Source: Chloroflexota bacterium
Lineage (GTDB): Bacteria > Chloroflexota > Anaerolineae > Anaerolineales > UBA4823
Length of the DNA: 64,000 nucleotides
NCBI GenBank assembly: GCA_029782365.1
Contig: JAKOUW010000120.1
Location: 104,036 to 168,035, forward strand
Direction: 5' to 3'
Position numbers and translations under genes: made by a program. Under the pieces are notes generated by a model, which worked only from the letters and a program-made list of their open reading frames with translations, made no database searches and was not told the DNA's origin. Shown here piece by piece: positions 44,132 to 52,635 of the stretch (positions within the stretch are counted from its first letter, which is position 1; every line of letters starts with the position of its first letter).

Positions 44132-44140
44132 AAGAGCCTC

Positions 44141-44872
44141 CTAACGGATGCCAGCCGCCGCAATTTGCTGATTGTGCTCGCGACTGCCATTGAGACGCGT
44201 TTGGTCGGCGATGATGCCGTCCTTCAAAAACACAATGCGGTCGGCGTAAGCGGCAATGCGTGGGTCATGGGTGACCATCACGACCGAACGTCCCCACTCA
44301 TTCGCTACCTGGCGTAACAGGCCGGCGATTTCGTCAGAAGCGCGTGTGTCCAGGTTGCCGGTAGGTTCGTCTGCCAGGATCAAAGCCGGCTCATAGACCA
44401 GGGCACGGGCAATGGCCACCCTCTGCTGCTGGCCGCCAGAAAGCTGGTCGGGCCGGCTGTTCAATTTATCACTCAATCCCACCTTTTTCAACAACTCGGC
44501 GGCTTTGGCGTTGGCATCCGAGGCCGGTTTGCCATCCAAAGTGATCGGCAACGCGGTGTTCTCTTGGGCGGTAAGCACCGGTATCAGGTTGAAGAATTGG
44601 AAGATAAACCCGATTTTTCGTCGGCGAAGCTCGGTCAGGGCGCTGTCAGATAAACCATCTAATGCCTGGTTATCAATAATCACACGGCCGCTGGTGGGGT
44701 TATCCAGGCCGCCCAACAGGTGCATCAAGGTGGATTTTCCGCAGCCGCTGGGTCCCATCACGGCCACAAACTCTCCGGCTTCGACGCTCAGGCTGACGCC
44801 ATCCAGGGCGGTGACCGCGGTGGCGCCTTGTCCGTAGATTTTAGTCAGTTTTTCAGTTTGAATAAGACTCAT
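44141..44872 (-). CDS. ABC transporter ATP-binding protein (LolD/MacB type)
   Basis: 243 residues from ATG 44872, chosen for AAGGAG seven nt upstream. It contains Walker [11 protein letters not shown]-loop [15 protein letters not shown], signature [13 protein letters not shown], Walker [13 protein letters not shown] and H-loop VTHDPR. The FQFFNL Q-loop and the QQQRVAIAR signature are typical of the LolD/MacB/FtsE branch. It powers the double permease at 41513-44131. The start is 62 nt after the padR stop, in the same transcript. Confidence 0.92.
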   Translation of the reverse strand: MSLIQTEKLTKIYGQGATAVTALDGVSLSVEAGEFVAVMGPSGCGKSTLMHLLGGLDNPTSGRVIIDNQALDGLSDSALTELRRRKIGFIFQFFNLIPVLTAQENTALPITLDGKPASDANAKAAELLKKVGLSDKLNSRPDQLSGGQQQRVAIARALVYEPALILADEPTGNLDTRASDEIAGLLRQVANEWGRSVVMVTHDPRIAAYADRIVFLKDGIIADQTRLNGSREHNQQIAAAGIR

Positions 44873-44934
44873 AGGTAACTCCTTCTTGTACAATAACCCG
44901 GACAGCAGAATGTGCCGCCGGAAAATCGCAACCA

Positions 44935-45525
44935 TTAATCATTTGAACTGCTGCGCGGCCGGCCGCGGCTGCGCAGCTCAGGCTGGGGAAGCGGCTGGCG
45001 CCGCACCTCATCCAATCGCGCTTCCACAAAATCCAACCAGCGCAAATCGGCCTCCAGATGCATGATGGCTTTGTCTTGCAGGAGAATCTGGGCCAGCGAA
45101 ATAGATGGATCCAGGCTGCTGCGTTGGGTGGTGGCATTGTGCAGTTCATGGTAAAGAGCCACGCGCTGGGTTTGGATGATCTGGCGTGGGTTGCCTTGGC
45201 CGGCCGCCAGGCTAATCATCAGTTTGATGAAGAATTCATCCCGCTGGTGCTCCACTGGCACACCGCTTTCGAACCATTCGGTCAACGCGTGTTGGCCTTG
45301 CTCAGTCAACAGATAGTTGTGTTTTTCAGCACCTGGCTCTTGTGGGGCGGTTTCTTGCGCCACCAGACCAGCTACTTCCAGCCGCTCGAGGGTCGTGTAA
45401 ATCTGGGCTGGTTTGATATCCCAGCTCTCGGAGCCGCCAGCCAGCGCTTCAAACGCTGCTTTCAGCTCATATCCATGTCGAGGGCGCTGTGCAAGCAACC
45501 CTAATATTGCGTAACGGACTGACAT
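44935..45525 (-). CDS. PadR-family transcriptional regulator
   Basis: 196 residues. The N-terminal winged helix is canonical PadR: MSVRYAILGLLAQRPRHGYEL, then WDIKPAQIYTTLERLEVAGLV. A C-terminal helical dimerisation part with DEFFIKLMISLA and a basic tail (RSRGRPR) follow. PadR proteins repress efflux ABC genes until an inducer binds. It is the first gene of the operon with the ABC pair, and a perfect inverted repeat covers its promoter, so autoregulation is expected. Confidence 0.9.
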   Translation of the reverse strand: MSVRYAILGLLAQRPRHGYELKAAFEALAGGSESWDIKPAQIYTTLERLEVAGLVAQETAPQEPGAEKHNYLLTEQGQHALTEWFESGVPVEHQRDEFFIKLMISLAAGQGNPRQIIQTQRVALYHELHNATTQRSSLDPSISLAQILLQDKAIMHLEADLRWLDFVEARLDEVRRQPLPQPELRSRGRPRSSSND

Positions 45526-45537
45526 TGATATTACTCT

Positions 45538-45589
45538 ACGGTTTATTATTTATTTTGATAAATAATAAACCGTTTTCTATTTTTGTCAA
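45538..45589 (-). promoter_or_regulatory. padR promoter overlapped by perfect 16-bp inverted repeat
   Basis: ACGGTTTATTATTTAT (45538-45553) and its exact complement (45558-45573) flank TTTG. On the minus strand -35 TTGACA (45589-45584), 16-nt spacer and -10 TATTAT (45567-45562) lie partly in the repeat, so a bound repressor would cover the -10 and start site. PadR operators are typically AT-rich inverted repeats of this kind. Confidence 0.75.
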
Positions 45590-45616
45590 GAGGGGAATTT
45601 AATCCAATTTTGGTGT

Positions 45617-46204
45617 CTATCGCTCAGACTTGGATTTCATAAAGTCCACGATTTTCCCGGTCGCTAGATTTTCGAGAATATATTCCAGGCGTTTCTGGCG
45701 GGTGGCTTCCCGTTTGCCGTCGAGAATGTAATTCAGGTACATGCGGCGAATCGAAGGCGTCAGGCCGAAAAACAGTTCTTTCAGCTCAATGTTGGCTGCT
45801 AACGCTTGCTGGATAAACCCCGGCAGTGGTTCCTGTTCAGGGTGGGCGCGCCAGACCGGCTCGGCCTCCAGATCAGGAGGCAGCACCGCCAGGCCTGGAG
45901 GCTTCATTCGACCGGCCTCAATGAGCCGCCGAACTCTCAGCCGGTTCGAGGCGGACCACTTGGTGCGGTCTTTGCGCGGCGTAAACAGGCGGGCATGCGA
46001 TTGGTCGTCCAGGCGCTTAATCAGGCTGTCGATCCAACCAAAACATAAGGCCTCATCGACCGATTCTTCATACGTCGGGCTGGCTTGAGGGCAACCTTTT
46101 TTATAATAAACCAGCCAGACGCGCCTTTCAACCTGCCAATTTTCGGCCAACCAGGCGGCCCATGTTTCTGCATCAGGGACATACAGTAAAGGCTCGAGTT
46201 TCAT
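45617..46204 (-). CDS. YdeI/OmpD-associated family protein
   Basis: 195 residues from ATG 46204 (AAGGTG upstream). Diagnostic blocks: WAAWLAENWQVERRVWLVYY, TYEESVDEALCFGWIDSLIK, FTPRKDRTKWSASNRLRVRR and a C-terminal KREATRQKRLEYILENLATGK. The family is widespread and linked in enterobacteria to resistance against cationic peptides; the biochemistry is unknown. It is soluble. It is oriented with the PadR operon but separated from it by the padR promoter. Confidence 0.85.
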   Translation of the reverse strand: MKLEPLLYVPDAETWAAWLAENWQVERRVWLVYYKKGCPQASPTYEESVDEALCFGWIDSLIKRLDDQSHARLFTPRKDRTKWSASNRLRVRRLIEAGRMKPPGLAVLPPDLEAEPVWRAHPEQEPLPGFIQQALAANIELKELFFGLTPSIRRMYLNYILDGKREATRQKRLEYILENLATGKIVDFMKSKSER

Positions 46205-46276
46205 AGACACCTTACAATATTATAAAGTCAATCAGGGCTTCGTCAATCGAAAAGCTTCTAAATTTCACACTCTCGC

Positions 46277-46305
46277 TTGACCATCATTTCGATAGGGTGT
46301 AAAAT
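46277..46305 (+). promoter_or_regulatory. Promoter of the structured leader
   Basis: TTGACC (46277-46282), 17-nt spacer, TAAAAT (46300-46305). It would start transcription near 46312, giving a leader of about 360 nt before the GTG at 46672. Confidence 0.6.
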
Positions 46306-46311
46306 ACACTT

Positions 46312-46671
46312 GCAATTAAGACCTCCGAGTCGGTGTTGTTCTGTAAACCTAACAGATCATGGTTCCGTTCGGGGGTTTTTCTTGCCACCAGGCCTGTGGC
46401 TGACCAGTCAAAATGGATGGCCTGTGTGTTGGAAGGAGGTGATTGCGCCCTTATGGACGATCAGAGTTCAAATCCTGACTTACCTAACTCCTGGCCGCGC
46501 CAGGCAGAAGGCGGTTGCGTTCGATTGAACTGCGCCGGCGCATTCACTCCAATCACCTGGGGGAATCTCGACCGGTAAGCGACGAAACCAGCACCTCCTG
46601 TCCAGCGGCTAGAGGAGTCTCTCCCGCCGGGGCTCATCCCCGGTAAAACCGCAAAGTATTGGAGGTGCGCT
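46312..46671 (+). ncRNA. Candidate metal-responsive structured leader (riboswitch-like)
   Basis: No gene lies here, but pairing is extensive. ACCTCCGAGT (46321-46330) can pair over 10 bp with GTTCGGGGGT (46367-46376), enclosing TCTGT/ACAGA and followed by TTTTT, which is terminator-like. GGAGGTGATTGCGCC (46435-46449) can pair with GGCGCATTCACTCC (46537-46550), enclosing CCTGGC/GCCAGG (46490-46504). GCACCTCC (46591-46598) is the exact complement of the SD GGAGGTGC (46661-46668), with CCGGGG/CCCCGG (46627-46643) between. GGAGGT copies at 46435 and 46661 compete for ACCTCC at 46321 and 46593. It matches neither the M-box nor the yybP-ykoY core as I know them. Confidence 0.6.
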
Positions 46672-47928
46672 GTGGCATACATCAGCGAAATCACCGGTAA
46701 ACCGGTAACCGATCTTCAAGGCCGCCCCATCGGCAAAGTCACCGACCTGGTGGCGCGGCCGCACCGTGATTTTCCACATCCTGTTATTGAGGCCGTGGAG
46801 GTTTCTCGCAAAGGGAAAACCTTTTTGGTGCCTTATTCGGATGTTGCCGCTCTGCTCTCAGTGGCGGTTCCACTGAAATGTAATATCGATCAAATCAGTG
46901 AGTTTATTTCTGCCGAGGATGATTTCAGCCTGGTGGAAGATGTGCTCGACAAGCAGATCATCGACACCGACGGCGCACGTGTCGTGCGCGTAAACGATGT
47001 CGAGCTGGTGCGCGTCAACGGCCAGGTTGTGGTTAGCAACGTAGACGTGGGTGTTTATGGCTTGCTGCGCCGTCTGGGGCTTACACGCCTGGCCGGCGCC
47101 ATCCAGGGGCGACTGGGCAATCGTCTGCCGATGACAGGAATCCCCTGGGACTGCGTCGAGCTGCTGCGCCGCGACCCGTTCATGCGCCTGCGCGTCCCAG
47201 TGGATGCCCTGGCCGATCTGCATCCGGCGGATATCGCCGATATTTTGACTGATCTATCGCATGCTGAAGGAGGCGAACTGCTCGACAGCATGGATGTCAG
47301 TCAGGTAGCGGATGCCCTGGAAGAGGTCGAGACGGATTTGCAGGTTTCATTGGTGGAGGGGATGTCGGATGAGAAGGTTGCGGATGTGTTGGAGGAGATG
47401 TCGCCAGATGAAGCCGCCGACCTGCTGCATGAACTGCCTGAGGAACGCCAGGAAGACCTGCTGGAGCTAATGGAAAAAGAAGAAGCAGAAGACGTGCGCC
47501 TTCTGCTCCGCTATCCTGAGGAGAGCGCAGGTGGTCTAATGACCACCGAGTATGCCTATGTCAATAACAACCTGAGCGCCTCCCAGGCTATGGCGCAGCT
47601 GCGCCAGACAGCCGCTGAGGCGGAACAATTCTTCTACGTATATGTGCTTGAGCCGGATGATCGACTGGTTGGGGTGTTCTCGCTCAGCGATCTGGTGATG
47701 GCTGACCCCTCCACTCCGGTGGAGGAATTCATGCACAGCCGTTTGGTGACGGTGCCACCGGACGCCAGCCAGGAGGAACTGGCGCACATCGTTTCGAAAT
47801 ACAATCTGCTGGCGCTGCCTGTGATCGACGAGCAGTGCCGCCTGCTGGGCATTGTCACTGCTGACGACGCGCTGGATAAAATTATCCCCACGGCGTGGAA
47901 GAAACGCTTGCCGCGCTTTTTCCGTTAG
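46672..47928 (+). CDS. PRC-barrel/MgtE N-domain/CBS protein without channel
   Basis: 418 residues, GTG start with SD GGAGG six nt upstream. Residues 1-~75 and ~85-155 look like two PRC-barrel units (GKPVTDLQGRPIGKVTDLVA; QIIDTDGARVVRVNDVELV). Residues ~185-290 are the MgtE intracellular N-domain with LHPADIADILTDL and MSPDEAADLLHELPEERQEDLL. Residues ~300-415 are a CBS pair beginning ESAGGLMTTEY and ending GIVTADDALDKI. The five-helix Mg2+ channel of MgtE is absent. In MgtE these soluble domains sense cytosolic Mg2+ and gate the pore. Here they probably regulate the transporter encoded 8 nt downstream (inference). Confidence 0.8.
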   Translation: MAYISEITGKPVTDLQGRPIGKVTDLVARPHRDFPHPVIEAVEVSRKGKTFLVPYSDVAALLSVAVPLKCNIDQISEFISAEDDFSLVEDVLDKQIIDTDGARVVRVNDVELVRVNGQVVVSNVDVGVYGLLRRLGLTRLAGAIQGRLGNRLPMTGIPWDCVELLRRDPFMRLRVPVDALADLHPADIADILTDLSHAEGGELLDSMDVSQVADALEEVETDLQVSLVEGMSDEKVADVLEEMSPDEAADLLHELPEERQEDLLELMEKEEAEDVRLLLRYPEESAGGLMTTEYAYVNNNLSASQAMAQLRQTAAEAEQFFYVYVLEPDDRLVGVFSLSDLVMADPSTPVEEFMHSRLVTVPPDASQEELAHIVSKYNLLALPVIDEQCRLLGIVTADDALDKIIPTAWKKRLPRFFR

Positions 47929-47936
47929 GTGCTGGT

Positions 47937-49217
47937 GTGCTGACTTCGATTCGCGAAAAATGGCGCAGCCTGCCTCTTCTTCGCCAACTGGCGCTGTTGA
48001 TGGCGGTTTTTGGTCCGGCTACCATCACAGCTATGGCCGATAACGACGCTGGCGGCGTGGCCACCTATTCTGCCGCGGGGGCTCGCCTGGGATACCCGAT
48101 TCTATTTCTTTTGCTGATCATCACTATCCTGCTGGGGATCACCCAGGAGATGGGCATGCGACTGGTGCTGGTCACCCGGCGTGGCCTGGCTGATCTGATC
48201 CGAGAAAAATTTGGCGTGCGGGTGGCTGTGTTTATGTTCTTCGCCCTGCTGGTCGCCAACCTCGGCACGATCACAGCCAACCTGTCGGCAGTCAAGGCTG
48301 TCAGTTATATGTTTAAGATCCCCACAGAACCATTCATCATTGGCATCGTTATCCTGGCCTTTTTGCTGGTCACGCGGGGAAATTATCGCCTGACGCAGGC
48401 GATCATGCTGTTTGTTTCGTTGTTCTACTTGTTGTATATCATCTCGGCCTTCAAAGCGAAACCCGATTGGGGGTTGGCTTTATCCAACCTGATCGTGCCG
48501 AACGGGGTCGAATGGACAGGCGCATATGTGCGTGATTTCCTGATTATCGGAATGGGTGTGTTGGGCACCACCATCACTCCCTGGGGTCAGTTCTTTATCA
48601 GTTCGTTTGCTGGGGACAAGAAACTGGAAACGAACACCCTGTTTTATTCGCAGGTTGAAACATATTGGGGCGCTTTTCTGACCGATTTCTTCTCTTTCTT
48701 TATGATTGTGGCGACTGCCGCAACTTTGTTTGTCAACAAAATCCCTTTGGAAAACGGCGACCAGGCCGCCCTGGCGATCAAGCCGTTCGCCGGCGAGCTG
48801 GCAAGCACCTTGTTTGCCATCGGCCTGCTCAACGCCGCATTTATGGGGTTGATTATCGTCAGCCTTTCCACTGCATATGCCTTTTCTGAGTTCTTTGGCA
48901 CGTCTGGCAGCCTGGATTCGGACTTCAAGAAGAGCAAGACTTTCTATATTTTGTTTGCGGCCCAATTAATCTTCGCCACGCTGGCCGTAATGATCCCAGG
49001 AATAAACCTCTTCTCATTGGCCATCGCCACACAAATCCTGAATGCCATGATGCTGCCTCTGGTGTTCTTTTACCTGATCCGCCTGACGGACAGCCAGCAG
49101 ATTATGGGCAAATTTAAGAACAACAAGTTCCAGACATATTTTTCAATCGTGGCAACGATCGTTATCACCGCCGCGGCGCTGGTGACCGTTTATGCCCTGC
49201 TTTCAGGGCTCAGTTAA
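47937..49217 (+). CDS. NRAMP-related divalent metal transporter (Mg-type NRMT-like)
   Basis: 426 residues from GTG 47937 (AGGTG five nt upstream; a GTG at 47895 overlapping the previous gene is the alternative). About eleven helices of the LeuT/NRAMP fold. Helix 1 has ATITAMADNDAGGVATYSAAG where classic NRAMPs have D-P-G-N. Helix 6 has GTTITPWGQFF where they have the M-P-H metal site, so the methionine ligand that selects Mn/Fe is missing. Known NRAMP-related Mg2+ transporters lack that methionine. Pairing with MgtE-type sensor domains supports Mg2+, though Mn2+ is not excluded. Six nt separate it from the next gene. Confidence 0.8.
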   Translation: MLTSIREKWRSLPLLRQLALLMAVFGPATITAMADNDAGGVATYSAAGARLGYPILFLLLIITILLGITQEMGMRLVLVTRRGLADLIREKFGVRVAVFMFFALLVANLGTITANLSAVKAVSYMFKIPTEPFIIGIVILAFLLVTRGNYRLTQAIMLFVSLFYLLYIISAFKAKPDWGLALSNLIVPNGVEWTGAYVRDFLIIGMGVLGTTITPWGQFFISSFAGDKKLETNTLFYSQVETYWGAFLTDFFSFFMIVATAATLFVNKIPLENGDQAALAIKPFAGELASTLFAIGLLNAAFMGLIIVSLSTAYAFSEFFGTSGSLDSDFKKSKTFYILFAAQLIFATLAVMIPGINLFSLAIATQILNAMMLPLVFFYLIRLTDSQQIMGKFKNNKFQTYFSIVATIVITAAALVTVYALLSGLS

Positions 49218-49223
49218 GGCGCA

Positions 49224-49775
49224 ATGCTGACCCCGGAATCCTTGGTGCTGTTGGCGGTGATGAATGAGCCGCGTGACCTGGAGATTGCCCGCCTGTTGGG
49301 CTGGTACCGCATCCCCTTGCGCTCTGCGCCGCGCGTGATTGGCGTTGATTACCTGGCATTCTACCAGACTGCCGCCTTTGGTGAGCAGGGCAGCGCGATT
49401 CAATGGATTGCACCTTTGCGCGGCCACGAGCTGGCCACACGCCGTGAGTTGTTCAAGGATGAACCAGACCACCCGCGCGCTGCCCATGAGTATTACAAGA
49501 TTCAGCTCGGTCCGTTAGAGCTTCTGCCGCGACCGGTCACGGGTGGCAAGTGGCGGCGCATCACTTTTGCTTACACCCTGGGTGAAGCGCTGCTCAGCGC
49601 ACAAACGACCGATGATCTGGCGCTTTCCTCGCACGGTGAGCGCCAACAGCTCTGGCGCACTTTGCGCGAGCGTCTCGATCAGCGAGATTTTCCGGAATCT
49701 CAAGAGGACATTGCAGGACTCGACCCAAAACTGCTGGCGGCGCTGCTCGGGCTGCCCAAGCTGAAGAACGACTAA
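49224..49775 (+). CDS. Conserved hypothetical protein in metal-transport operon
   Basis: 183 residues, ATG 6 nt after the transporter stop, so co-transcribed. Soluble, with no signal peptide. The N-terminal half has PRDLEIARLLGWYRIPLRSA, then VIGVDYLAFYQTAAFGEQG and IQWIAPLRGHELATRRELFKD. The middle contains HPRAAHEYYKIQLGPLELLP and RITFAYTLGEALL. The pattern of aromatic-rich beta strands suggests a nucleic-acid- or nucleotide-binding fold, but I recognise no family and assign no function. Confidence 0.6.
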   Translation: MLTPESLVLLAVMNEPRDLEIARLLGWYRIPLRSAPRVIGVDYLAFYQTAAFGEQGSAIQWIAPLRGHELATRRELFKDEPDHPRAAHEYYKIQLGPLELLPRPVTGGKWRRITFAYTLGEALLSAQTTDDLALSSHGERQQLWRTLRERLDQRDFPESQEDIAGLDPKLLAALLGLPKLKND

Positions 49776-49812
49776 GCAAGTCGCGCAAGCCCTTCCCCGC
49801 CCGGAGTTTTGC

Positions 49813-49826
49813 TGCACCCGGGTGCA
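49813..49826. repeat. Perfect 14-bp palindrome
   Basis: TGCACCCGGGTGCA lies in the 134-nt gap before the radical SAM gene, about 45 bp upstream of a TATAAT (49870-49875). It could be an operator; nothing in the window names its protein. Confidence 0.3.
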
Positions 49827-49909
49827 TATATTGCTGGCCTCAAGGCGTGGCAGGCCGCACCGCGCTTGCCTATAATCAACTCACAAGACTTTGATTGTGA
49901 GATTAAACC

Positions 49910-51229
49910 TTGAAAATTGATATCATCATCGTTTACCAGCCGCGCTACACCTTCGGCCACGAAATGAATTTTGTGCCGCCGGTCACTGGCATTCATCTGG
50001 CCGCCCTCACGCCCTACCGGCACCGCGTCCGCCTGTTTCATCAACAACTCGATGCCCTTCCGTATGACAGCGACGCGGACCTGGTGGCGCTCTCCTTTTT
50101 CAGCGGGTTTGCAGAAGAAGCCTACCGCCTGGCGAATTATTTCAGACAGCGCGGCAAGCTGGTAGTGGCTGGAGGCCCACACGTCACCTTCTGGCCGGAG
50201 GAGGCGCTAGAACACTGCGATGCAGTCCTGATAGGTGAAGCCGAAGCGATCTGGCCACAAGTGTTGGAGGATGCTGAACGCGGCGCACTCCAGGCGCGCT
50301 ATGTTGGCCAGCCGCAGCCGCTGGAAGGTCTGCCCACGCCGCGTTACGATCTGCTCTCACCTGGTTTTGTCATCCGGCGCGTCATCCAGGCGACACGCGG
50401 CTGCCCGTTTCACTGCTCCTTTTGTTCGGTTCCCTCGGTTAACCCGGGTTTCCGCACCCGTCCGGTGGAGGAAGTGCTGCGCGATATCCGCTATGATAAC
50501 TTTCCGCATTGGTGGCAGCGCAAAGTGGTTTGGTTTTGGGATGATAACCTGACCGCCCGCCGGCCGTATGTCAAGCAGCTCTTGCAGGCCATGATTCCTT
50601 TGAAAAAGTGGTGGCTCACGCAGGCCAGCCTGGACATCGCCCGCGATCCAGAACTGCTGGAACTGATGCAGGCATCTGGCTGTATTGGCGTCTTTCTGGG
50701 CATCGAAAGCTTTGGCGAAGCCTCGCTGAAAGATGCCGCCAAAGAACAAAATCGCGCGCCGCAGTATAAAGAAGCCATTGCGACCATACATTCCTATGGC
50801 ATTGCCGTGATGGCCGGGTTTATTGCCGGTTTTGATGCCGATACACCGCAAAGCATTGCTCTCATGGCGCGAAATCTGGCCGATATCGGCGTGGATGTTC
50901 CATTCCTCAGTATACTCACCCCCTATAAAGGTACGCCATTGTACGCCAGGCTGGCTGTTGAAGATCGCTTGCTATTGGAGCGAGGCTGGCGGTTTTATAA
51001 CGGTTACAATGTAGCCTTTCAGCCGGCCCAGATGCAAGCAGACGAACTGCTTGAGGCCCACCGCGCCTTGTGGCGAGCGGCATTTTCTCCGCTGGCGGTG
51101 GTGAAACGCCTGCTGCACGGCATTCCAGCGTTGCGACCGGGGGCTCTTCTGCTCTCCCTGGCGATGAATGGCTTTTACGGTTTCAAAGCCCTGCGCGGCA
51201 ACCAGCCGCTGCGCATGAAAACCCGTTGA
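49910..51229 (+). CDS. B12-binding-domain radical SAM protein
   Basis: 439 residues with a TTG start (no strong SD; TATAAT 35 nt upstream). The N-terminal cobalamin-binding-like Rossmann part has [32 protein letters not shown] and [16 protein letters not shown]. The radical SAM core begins [16 protein letters not shown] with the C-x3-C-x2-C cluster ligands, followed by [13 protein letters not shown] and [13 protein letters not shown]. The C-terminal 120 residues resemble the tail of HpnJ/BchE-type proteins ([17 protein letters not shown]). It probably catalyses a radical methylation or ring modification of a lipid or cofactor; the substrate is unknown. Confidence 0.85.
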   Translation: MKIDIIIVYQPRYTFGHEMNFVPPVTGIHLAALTPYRHRVRLFHQQLDALPYDSDADLVALSFFSGFAEEAYRLANYFRQRGKLVVAGGPHVTFWPEEALEHCDAVLIGEAEAIWPQVLEDAERGALQARYVGQPQPLEGLPTPRYDLLSPGFVIRRVIQATRGCPFHCSFCSVPSVNPGFRTRPVEEVLRDIRYDNFPHWWQRKVVWFWDDNLTARRPYVKQLLQAMIPLKKWWLTQASLDIARDPELLELMQASGCIGVFLGIESFGEASLKDAAKEQNRAPQYKEAIATIHSYGIAVMAGFIAGFDADTPQSIALMARNLADIGVDVPFLSILTPYKGTPLYARLAVEDRLLLERGWRFYNGYNVAFQPAQMQADELLEAHRALWRAAFSPLAVVKRLLHGIPALRPGALLLSLAMNGFYGFKALRGNQPLRMKTR

Positions 51230-51288
51230 TTTGACAAATTCACGTTTTGTGGATAAAGTATGGATGCACTTAGCCAAAGGAGCTCCTC

Positions 51289-51705
51289 ATGTCCACACTC
51301 AAACCTCTCAACTGGATACCCCAGGCCGGCATCGGCTATACGGTTGTGCGCCGGCCGGATGGCGGTATGCACTTTACCTTCATTGACGCCTCGACCGCTA
51401 CCTTGACCCATTGGCGTAAGTTTGCCCTCGAGCATCTCTACGATTCTGACCGGCTGACCACGAACCTGTATGATCTGCGCGCCTTGACCGAACTGCCTCC
51501 TATGGCTTTGCAGTATGCCGCTGAAGTCAACACCGACCCCTCTGTGCGCAACGTACGGCTGGCGATTGTCGCCAGTCAGCCGCATGTGGTGGAAGCGCTG
51601 CGCATGCTGGGTGCGCTGAATCCCAGCGGAGTGGAAATGGCCTTGTTTGACACGATCGACGCCGCCGAAGCCTGGCTGTCTCGCCCGCTGACCCTGCGCG
51701 TCTGA
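51289..51705 (+). CDS. Hypothetical protein, possibly STAS/SpoIIAA-like
   Basis: 138 residues, AAAGGAG upstream. The alternation YTVVRRPDGGMHFTFIDASTA, TLTHWRKFALEHL, TNLYDLRALTELPP, NVRLAIVASQPHVVEALRML and MALFDTIDAAEAWLS is the beta-alpha pattern of SpoIIAA-like/STAS small proteins, which often sense lipids or partner proteins. No catalytic motif is present. It is 1 nt from folP, so the two are coupled. Confidence 0.55.
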   Translation: MSTLKPLNWIPQAGIGYTVVRRPDGGMHFTFIDASTATLTHWRKFALEHLYDSDRLTTNLYDLRALTELPPMALQYAAEVNTDPSVRNVRLAIVASQPHVVEALRMLGALNPSGVEMALFDTIDAAEAWLSRPLTLRV

Positions 51706-51706
51706 C

Positions 51707-52588
51707 ATGCTTTCCAAAGCACTCACTTTGCGCGGCCGCACGTTTACCTGGGGCCAGCGCACCTACCTCATGGGGATTTTAAACATCACCCCTGATTCTT
51801 TTTCGGGCGATGGCCTGGCTGTTGGCGGGAAAGATGCCGTCACAACAGCCCTGGCCCAGGCGGAAGGCTTCGTCGCAGCGGGCGTGGACATATTGGATGT
51901 GGGCGCCGAGAGCACTCGCCCTGGCTCCCAACCCGTCAGCGCGACCGAAGAGCAGGACCGACTGCTGCCTGTGATACAAGCGCTGCGACAGCGGTTCGAC
52001 CTGCCGATTTCGGTTGACACCTACCGCGCCCGCACGGCTGAGCTCTCTTTGGGGGCTGGCGCCGATATGATCAACGATGTGTGGGGTTTCCACGCAGACC
52101 CTCAAATCGCGGCGGTAGCCGGGCGTCTCCAGGTCCCGGTGATTTTGATGCACAACCGCTCATCCTGGGCCAATGCCCAGATCAAAGAGCAGTTGGGCGG
52201 ACGCTACATCGGTGTGCCTTACGAAAACCTGGTGGCGGATATACGCCTGGAGCTATTGGAATCGGTGGCTCTGGCGCACGCCGCCGGATTGGCGGACGAC
52301 AGGATCATCCTCGACCCGGGCATTGGCTTTGGCAAAACCACAGAGCAAAACCTGGAGCTGATCGATCGCCTGGCGGAATTTCGTGACCTGGGCTACCCGC
52401 TCCTGCTTGGTCCATCCCGTAAATCGTTTATCGGTTATACGTTGAATTTGCCGCCTGACCAGCGCCTCGAAGGCACGGCCGCCGCGGTGGCGATCGGTAT
52501 CTGCCGTGGCGCCGACATCATCCGTGTTCACGATGTCCTTTTCATGCAGCGCATTGCCCGCATGGCGGATGCTATCGTTCGAAGGTAG
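51707..52588 (+). CDS. folP: Dihydropteroate synthase
   Basis: 293 residues. It condenses dihydropterin pyrophosphate with p-aminobenzoate in folate synthesis. Both signatures are present: LMGILNITPDSFSGDG (phosphate/Mg loop) and DILDVGAESTRPGSQPV. Further conserved blocks are PISVDTYRARTAE, INDVWGFHADP, VPVILMHNRS, ILDPGIGFGKTTEQNLELI and LLGPSRKSFIG. It directly follows the small hypothetical gene with one intervening nucleotide. No other folate gene is nearby. A bidirectional hairpin follows it. Confidence 0.95.
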   Translation: MLSKALTLRGRTFTWGQRTYLMGILNITPDSFSGDGLAVGGKDAVTTALAQAEGFVAAGVDILDVGAESTRPGSQPVSATEEQDRLLPVIQALRQRFDLPISVDTYRARTAELSLGAGADMINDVWGFHADPQIAAVAGRLQVPVILMHNRSSWANAQIKEQLGGRYIGVPYENLVADIRLELLESVALAHAAGLADDRIILDPGIGFGKTTEQNLELIDRLAEFRDLGYPLLLGPSRKSFIGYTLNLPPDQRLEGTAAAVAIGICRGADIIRVHDVLFMQRIARMADAIVRR

Positions 52589-52589
52589 A

Positions 52590-52624
52590 AAAAAGCAGCC
52601 GGTTGTTTCCATCGACTGCTTTTT
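52590..52624. terminator. Bidirectional terminator between folP and herA-like gene
   Basis: AAAAAGCAG (52590-52598) and CTGCTTTTT (52616-52624) pair over 9 bp, giving a T-run on either strand, in the 47-nt gap between two convergent genes. Confidence 0.75.
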
Positions 52625-52635
52625 GAAGTAGTATT

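Noticed and set aside
46312..46671. M-box or yybP-ykoY riboswitch
   Set aside because: The conserved cores I know for these classes (the GUUAGGUGAGGCUCCU-type start, or GGGGAGUAGC) are not present, so only an unclassified leader is claimed.
47937..49217. Plain MntH manganese transporter
   Set aside because: The D-P-G-N and M-P-H metal-site motifs of MntH are replaced, and the gene is coupled to MgtE-type sensor domains.
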